Translations under genes and position numbers: made by a program
In this document: piece after piece, positions 60,004-64,000 of the stretch
Numbering within the stretch: position 1 is the first letter of the stretch
Layout: the number at the start of each line of letters is the position of its first letter
Notes under the pieces: generated by a model
Seen by the model: the letters and a program-made list of their open reading frames with translations, nothing else
Databases searched by the model: none
What the model was told of the DNA's origin: nothing
Assembly (NCBI RefSeq): GCF_002220865.2
Contig: NZ_NHRJ02000018.1
Location: 1-64,000 of the forward strand
Source of the DNA: Paenibacillus xerothermodurans
GTDB lineage: Bacteria > Bacillota > Bacilli > Paenibacillales > NBRC-103111
Reading direction: 5' to 3'
Length of the DNA: 64,000 nucleotides

Positions 60004-60033
60004 GGGTAAACGGTTTATATCCGTTTTTTTCCC
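60004..60033 (+). terminator. Terminator-like hairpin between iclR-type gene and pxpA promoter
   Basis: AAACGG-TTTATAT-CCGTTT with T run, enclosed by GGG/CCC further out. It lies upstream of the pxpA promoter and probably backs up the terminator at 59858. Confidence 0.55.
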
Positions 60034-60075
60034 GAAAGGACTGGTTCATTTGTGTTATGTATTATGACAATTTGA

Positions 60076-60104
60076 TTGAAAAGATATAGTCGTTTAGCTA
60101 TAAT
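60076..60104 (+). promoter_or_regulatory. Sigma-A promoter for pxpA
   Basis: TTGAAA, exactly 17 bases, TATAAT, 110 bases before the start codon. Confidence 0.82.
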
Positions 60105-60132
60105 CTATATATTCTGAAAAAAATACGGAATC

Positions 60133-60155
60133 TTTGTTTCGAATTTCGGAACAAA
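60133..60155. promoter_or_regulatory. 23-bp palindromic operator candidate in the pxpA leader
   Basis: TTTGTTTCGAA and TTCGGAACAAA arms about a central T, with one mismatched pair. It starts about 28 bases after the -10 box, so a bound repressor would block transcription. The IclR-type protein encoded upstream is the natural candidate. Confidence 0.6.
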
Positions 60156-60213
60156 CAGAACGGAATGCTATGAGCAGCTGATGCTATGAAATGGAGAGGA
60201 CGGGGGAAACAGC

Positions 60214-60978
60214 ATGAAACGGATTGATTTGAACTGCGATCTGGGTGAAAGTTTTGGAGCCTATAATTTAGGTCTTGATGAGCAGATTTTACCTTTTGTC
60301 ACCTCGGCCAATATTGCGTGCGGATTTCATGCGGGCGACCCGTCTGTTATGCGGCGCACGGTGACACTCGCGTTAGATCACGGTGTGGCCATCGGGGCCC
60401 ATCCCGGCCTTCCCGACCTGAGCGGCTTTGGACGCCGGAACATGGATGTGTCGCCACAGGAAGCGTATGACATGGTGGTGTATCAAATTGGTGCGCTTGC
60501 CGGGTTTGTTAAAGCGGAGGGCGGCACAATGCAGCATGTGAAACCGCATGGAGCTTTGTATAACATGGCAGCGAAGCGCCAGGATTTGTCTGAAGCCATC
60601 GCGGAAGCGGTGTATAAAGTAGACCCGGCGCTGATACTGTTCGGGCTTTCCGGCAGTGTATTGATCGGTGTGGGTGAGAAAATCGGTTTGCGCACGGCTG
60701 AGGAAGTGTTTTCGGATCGAACTTATCAATCGGACGGGTCGTTAACCCCGCGAAATCAACCGGACGCAGTGATCATCGATCACGAACAGGCGATTGCCCA
60801 GGTCATAGGCATGGTCCAACAAGGCTCCGTGCGTACGCAGCAGGGTACGGATCTGCCGATTCAAGCGGACACGGTATGCATTCACGGGGACGGTGCGCAC
60901 GCTTTAGCGTTCGCCCGTGAGATTAGGGACCGCTTGATACAATCCGGTGTCTCAGTTTTAGCGGCAGGGCATGGATGA
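60214..60978 (+). CDS. pxpA: 5-oxoprolinase subunit A (LamB/YcsF family)
   Basis: A 254-residue PxpA. It opens [18 protein letters not shown] and has [39 protein letters not shown] and [10 protein letters not shown], the family's conserved metal and substrate residues. With PxpB and PxpC it hydrolyses 5-oxoproline (pyroglutamate) to glutamate using ATP. The 3' end overlaps the next gene by eight bases. Confidence 0.96.
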   Translation: MKRIDLNCDLGESFGAYNLGLDEQILPFVTSANIACGFHAGDPSVMRRTVTLALDHGVAIGAHPGLPDLSGFGRRNMDVSPQEAYDMVVYQIGALAGFVKAEGGTMQHVKPHGALYNMAAKRQDLSEAIAEAVYKVDPALILFGLSGSVLIGVGEKIGLRTAEEVFSDRTYQSDGSLTPRNQPDAVIIDHEQAIAQVIGMVQQGSVRTQQGTDLPIQADTVCIHGDGAHALAFAREIRDRLIQSGVSVLAAGHG

Positions 60979-62236
60979 ACCACAATTAACACAGCATGAG
61001 GGGGCAGCGCGTTTGGAGCAGGTTAAGACAAAGAAGCAAACGAACGTGGTAGTGAAATCAAATTGGAGTTTATTGCTCGGCGCCGCCTTCTTAATGGCAA
61101 CTTCGGCTATCGGACCCGGCTTTTTGACTCAAACCACAGTATTTACGCAGCAGTTGGCGGCAAGCTTCGGCTTCGTCATTTTAATGTCTATTATTTTAGA
61201 TATCGGCGCTCAGATGAACGTATGGCGTATCATCGCCGTATCCGAAAAACGGGGCCAGGATATCGCGAACATGGTCCTACCCGGACTTGGCTATTTTGTG
61301 GCTGTTCTAATCGTGTTCGGCGGCATTGTGTTCAATATAGGTAACATTGCCGGCACAGGGCTCGGCATGAACGTAATGTTCGGTATCTCACCTGTCACAG
61401 GCGCTATTGTGAGCGCAGCCGTAGCAATCGCGATCTTCCTCATCAAAGACGCGGGTAAAGCGATGGACCGTTTTACTCAAATTGCCGGCATCGGTATGAT
61501 CATCCTTACATTATATGTAGCGATCACGTCCTCCCCGCCGGTGGGAGAAGCTGTAGTGAGATCGTTTATGCCCGAAAGAATAGATGTGCTCGCTATTGTT
61601 ACCCTTGTGGGCGGCACGGTCGGGGGATATATTACTTTTGCAGGCGGACACCGTTTGCTCGATGCTGGGGTTCGCGGAGCGGGTGCGCTGCCTGAAGTGA
61701 CGAGAAGCTCGGTGTCCGGCATTTTGATTACCTCGGTGATGCGGATTGTGCTGTTTTTGGCAGCTCTCGGAATCGTTTCGCAGGGGCTTGCTATTGATCC
61801 TGCAAATCCGCCGGCATCTGTTTTCCGGCTGGCAGTAGGTGACATAGGTTACAAGATGTTCGGGATTGTGATGTGGGGGGCGGCCATTACATCTGTGGTA
61901 GGCGCCGCTTATACCTCTGTGACGTTTATTCAAAGCTTCAGCCCCAAACTCGAGAAAAACTCAAAATGGATTATTATCGGATTCATTGTCTTATCCACAG
62001 CCATTTTCGCGCTGATTGGGCAGCCGGTGAAAGTACTGGTTCTGGCGGGTGCATTCAACGGTATTATTTTGCCTATCACGCTGGGTACTCTTCTGGTGGC
62101 CGCTTATAAGAAGCACATTGTGGGAGATTATAAGCATCCGTTGTGGATGACCATCTTCGGTGGTGTGGTCGTGGTGATCATGACCTACATGAGTGGTTAC
62201 ACGCTCATCACTCAACTGCCGAAGTTGTTCCAATAA
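60971..62236 (+). CDS. NRAMP-family membrane protein lacking the metal-binding motif (YcsG-like)
   Basis: A protein of up to 421 residues with about 11 hydrophobic segments and NRAMP/LeuT-fold similarity. The first-helix motif that binds metal in NRAMP proteins (DPGN) reads IGPGFLTQ here, so the Asp and Asn ligands are missing; the helix-6 region reads AGGHRLL rather than the usual MPH. B. subtilis YcsG occupies the same slot in the ycsF operon. A non-metal solute linked to 5-oxoproline is a reasonable guess. ATG 60971 overlaps pxpA; TTG 61013 has a stronger ribosome site (GAGGGGG) and may be the true start. Confidence 0.83.
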   Translation: MDEPQLTQHEGAARLEQVKTKKQTNVVVKSNWSLLLGAAFLMATSAIGPGFLTQTTVFTQQLAASFGFVILMSIILDIGAQMNVWRIIAVSEKRGQDIANMVLPGLGYFVAVLIVFGGIVFNIGNIAGTGLGMNVMFGISPVTGAIVSAAVAIAIFLIKDAGKAMDRFTQIAGIGMIILTLYVAITSSPPVGEAVVRSFMPERIDVLAIVTLVGGTVGGYITFAGGHRLLDAGVRGAGALPEVTRSSVSGILITSVMRIVLFLAALGIVSQGLAIDPANPPASVFRLAVGDIGYKMFGIVMWGAAITSVVGAAYTSVTFIQSFSPKLEKNSKWIIIGFIVLSTAIFALIGQPVKVLVLAGAFNGIILPITLGTLLVAAYKKHIVGDYKHPLWMTIFGGVVVVIMTYMSGYTLITQLPKLFQ

Positions 62237-62272
62237 TTTATTTCATGACAATTTATCAAGGGGATGAGTAAA

Positions 62273-63064
62273 ATGAGTAATTTGGCTACTATGCATCCAT
62301 CCGAGGTTCGTCAATTGATCAGAAACAATGAATTGGTAAAACCCACATCCGGCTGGGCTAGTGGATATACTCAGGCCAACCTGGCGATATTGAAAAAAGA
62401 ACTTGCATTTGAATTCCTTCTGTTTTGCCAGCGCAATCAGAAACCTTGTCCTTTGATTGATGTCACCGAGCCCGGATCTCCAATACCTCAGCTCTCGGCG
62501 CCAGAGGCGGACATCAGAACGGATATTCCGAAATATAGGGTATACCGGCATGGGGAATTGGTGGAAGAAGTGACGGACATTGTGAAGTTTTGGAACGATG
62601 ATATGGTAGCCTTCCTCATCGGCTGCAGCTTCACGTTCGAACATCCTCTTATGAATAATGGGATCGCGATACGCCATATTGAGGAAAACTGTAACGTGCC
62701 TATGTACAAGACCAACATTCCAACAGTGAAGGCAGGGCGGTTTGAGGGGCCGACGGTGGTCAGCATGCGTCCGGTGCCTGAGCAGGCCGTAGTAAGGGCC
62801 GTGCAGGTCACATCCCGTTTTCCGGCGGTGCATGGGGCTCCTCTGCACATCGGCAATCCGGTGAGCATTGGTATCCAGGATATAAACGAACCGGATTTTG
62901 GCGACCGTGTCACGATCAAAGAAGGAGAGGTTCCCGTCTTCTGGGCATGCGGCGTGACTCCACAGGCGGTGGCTATGCACGTAAAACCGGAATTAATGAT
63001 CACACATGCGCCGGGGCACATGTTTATCACGGATTTGCGCGATGAGCGCTTTGGTGTAATTTAA
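62273..63064 (+). CDS. DUF1445 putative hydro-lyase / D-glutamate cyclase-like (YcsI)
   Basis: A 263-residue DUF1445 protein. Conserved segments include RQLIRNNELVKPTSGWASGY, AFLIGCSFTFEHPL, VSMRPVPEQAV, GNPVSIGIQDI, PVFWACGVTPQ and ITHAPGHMFITD. The eukaryotic relative DGLUCY (D-glutamate cyclase) interconverts D-glutamate and 5-oxo-D-proline, which fits a pxp operon. The bacterial activity is inferred. Start 62273 has AAGGGG nine bases upstream; ATG 62264 sits directly on that site. Confidence 0.88.
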   Translation: MSNLATMHPSEVRQLIRNNELVKPTSGWASGYTQANLAILKKELAFEFLLFCQRNQKPCPLIDVTEPGSPIPQLSAPEADIRTDIPKYRVYRHGELVEEVTDIVKFWNDDMVAFLIGCSFTFEHPLMNNGIAIRHIEENCNVPMYKTNIPTVKAGRFEGPTVVSMRPVPEQAVVRAVQVTSRFPAVHGAPLHIGNPVSIGIQDINEPDFGDRVTIKEGEVPVFWACGVTPQAVAMHVKPELMITHAPGHMFITDLRDERFGVI

Positions 63065-63170
63065 AAAAGGTAGAACGGTAGATACGTAATGGCTGATGGC
63101 AAGCAGAGAGAAGAACTCATAGGAGACAAGCCCGTGGTACGCATTGGACTGTCTTAAAGGAGGTTCAGCT

Positions 63171-63193
63171 CACTGCGCTGTCAGCTTTTTTTA
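63171..63193 (+). terminator. Terminator-like hairpin after the DUF1445 gene
   Basis: AGCT and AGCT arms with inner AC/GT pairs and a mismatch, followed by seven T residues. Weak stem but strong T run; it separates the pxpA group from the pxpB promoter. Confidence 0.5.
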
Positions 63194-63197
63194 CTTC

Positions 63198-63226
63198 TTG
63201 TGAAAGTAAGTTGGACTCAGTATAAT
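63198..63226 (+). promoter_or_regulatory. Sigma-A promoter for pxpB
   Basis: TTGTGA, 17 bases, TATAAT, 61 bases before the start codon. Confidence 0.72.
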
Positions 63227-63242
63227 AATTAAATAATTCATA

Positions 63243-63272
63243 TTTCGGAATTGAAATTCCACATATCGGAAC
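63243..63272. promoter_or_regulatory. Inverted repeats in the pxpB leader resembling the pxpA operator
   Basis: TTTCGGAATTGAAATTCC contains the palindrome GGAATT-GA-AATTCC and is followed by ATCGGAAC. The TTCGGAA half-site also occurs in the pxpA palindrome at 60145-60151, suggesting one regulator for both promoters. Confidence 0.5.
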
Positions 63273-63287
63273 GAGGGGGGACGAAAA

Positions 63288-64000
63288 GTGACTCAATCTA
63301 CAAACATGGGTGAACTCGGCATCACGATGTCACCTCTCGGAGAATCAGCGATTCGAATTGAGTTGGGCACAGGTATTGACCCCCGCACACATCGTAAGGT
63401 CAAGGCCCTGAGAGAGGCTCTCGAACAGCACGCGTTTCCCGGCATGATCGAATGCATACCTGCCTTTACAAGCGTTACCGTGCTTTATGATCCTCTGCAA
63501 GTACGAGCCGTGAGCATGGGCCGCCCGGACTGCAAAGCTCGGACTTCTTATGAATTGGTGTGCGCTGCCGTGCAGCAAATTGCGTTCCGGATGGACGACG
63601 GTACCGACCATCAGCCAAGGGTCGTAGAAATACCCGTGTGCTATGGCGGCGAATTCGGGCCCGATTTGCACGTTGTTGCAGGCCATAATCAGATGACGGC
63701 GGAAGAGGTCATCGACATTCATACGGGCGGAGAATACCTCGTGTACATGATTGGCTTTGCTCCTGGCTTTCCCTACTTGGGAGGCATGTCTGAGCGGATT
63801 GCAACGCCGAGGAGGGCAGCTCCCCGCACATCTATTCCCGAAGGGACGGTAGGCATCGCCGGTATGCAAACGGGCGTGTACCCTATCTCCACTCCAGGCG
63901 GCTGGCAGTTAATCGGACGTACGCCCCTGCAGCTGTTTCGACCGCATGACAATCCCCCCAGTCTGCTGCAATCCGGGGATATTGTGAAATTTCGCTCGAT
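63288..64000 (+). CDS. pxpB: 5-oxoprolinase subunit B (KipI), partial
   Basis: The reading frame from GTG 63288 runs 237 codons to the window edge without a stop. It carries KipI/PxpB signatures: MSPLGESAIRIELG near the start, EIPVCYGGEFGPDL, YMIGFAPGFPYLGG, and TPGGWQLIGRTPLQLF. GAGGGGGGACGAAAA precedes the start. In B. subtilis the same protein also inhibits the sporulation kinase KinA. pxpC (kipA) is expected just beyond the edge. Confidence 0.95.
   Translation, partial: MTQSTNMGELGITMSPLGESAIRIELGTGIDPRTHRKVKALREALEQHAFPGMIECIPAFTSVTVLYDPLQVRAVSMGRPDCKARTSYELVCAAVQQIAFRMDDGTDHQPRVVEIPVCYGGEFGPDLHVVAGHNQMTAEEVIDIHTGGEYLVYMIGFAPGFPYLGGMSERIATPRRAAPRTSIPEGTVGIAGMQTGVYPISTPGGWQLIGRTPLQLFRPHDNPPSLLQSGDIVKFRS

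Noticed and set aside
59821-60060. Small gene between the IclR-type gene and pxpA
   Set aside because: The region is AT-rich with two terminator-like hairpins and no frame with a ribosome site.

Overview
The window is a stretch of a Bacillota chromosome, most likely Paenibacillaceae (a Paenibacillus-like genome). The grounds are gene order and family content. There is an hprK-lgt-ppaX-acyltransferase block next to a hisZ/short-hisG histidine operon, a glucokinase-rapZ-glmR-whiA-HPr block, and a cggR-gapA-pgk-tpiA-gpmI-eno glycolytic operon followed by secG-rnr-smpB-ssrA. Extracellular proteins carry copper-amine-oxidase-type N-terminal domains, and ribosome binding sites are strong AGGAGG types. 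Species cannot be assigned from the sequence alone. Almost everything is chromosomal core or ordinary catabolic DNA. I found no transposase, integrase, phage module or CRISPR array.

Layout. 1-1155: 3' end of a 23S rRNA gene, then eight tRNA genes and a terminator; no 5S gene lies between them. 1165-5397: a thiamine-binding-type small protein and a LarA-type racemase on the minus strand, divergent from a PucR-type regulator and an MsmX/UgpC-type sugar ABC ATPase. 5497-8895: hprK, lgt, ppaX and an acetyltransferase. 8894-9105: degenerate 61-62 bp repeats. 9356-16311: histidine operon hisZ-G-D-B-H-F-IE-J, notably without hisA, followed by a divergent PRPP synthetase and a TPR protein. 19422-24786: trxB, glcK, rapZ, glmR, whiA and an HPr. 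24977-27655: a secreted PKD protein, clpP and tRNA-Arg. 27866-35315: the CggR-controlled lower glycolysis operon, with a recognisable promoter and CggR operator. 35464-40805: an M50-like membrane protein, secG, rnr with a histone-like tail, smpB and tmRNA.

40683-42151: a second, decayed copy of the last 82 bases of tmRNA lies in direct orientation 1387 bp downstream of the first, bracketing a single SEC-C-motif gene. This is the footprint expected of a small or eroded element integrated at ssrA. 42292-43843: a sulfite-oxidase-family enzyme and a 59-codon small gene. 44106-51407: mannitol PTS operon mtlA-R-F-D with general PTS genes ptsI and an HPr appended; the HPr 3' end has spawned degenerate tandem repeats. 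51689-57003 (minus): a four-carbon sugar-acid catabolic cluster (kdgT-type permease, acid-sugar kinase, PdxA2-type dehydrogenase) behind a PrpR_N/PAS/AAA/Fis regulator whose AAA domain has lost the GAFTGA loop and Walker B acids. The regulator and its presumed target operon share a 15-bp operator-like sequence. 57785-58720: an NlpC/P60 lipoprotein. 59030-64000: an IclR regulator and a 5-oxoproline module (pxpA, NRAMP-like membrane protein, DUF1445 protein, pxpB running off the end), matching the B. subtilis ycsF-ycsG-ycsI-kipI order.

Functional threads. Carbon-flux control runs through the window: HprK/P, two HPr proteins with both His15 and Ser46, enzyme I, the mannitol PTS, CggR, GlmR, RapZ, and candidate cre sites at mtlA and kdgT. 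Protein quality control is represented by ClpP, tmRNA/SmpB and RNase R. The most unusual items are the ssrA duplication, the missing hisA, the ATPase-dead AAA regulator with its shared operator, and the NRAMP-family protein lacking the metal-binding motif.
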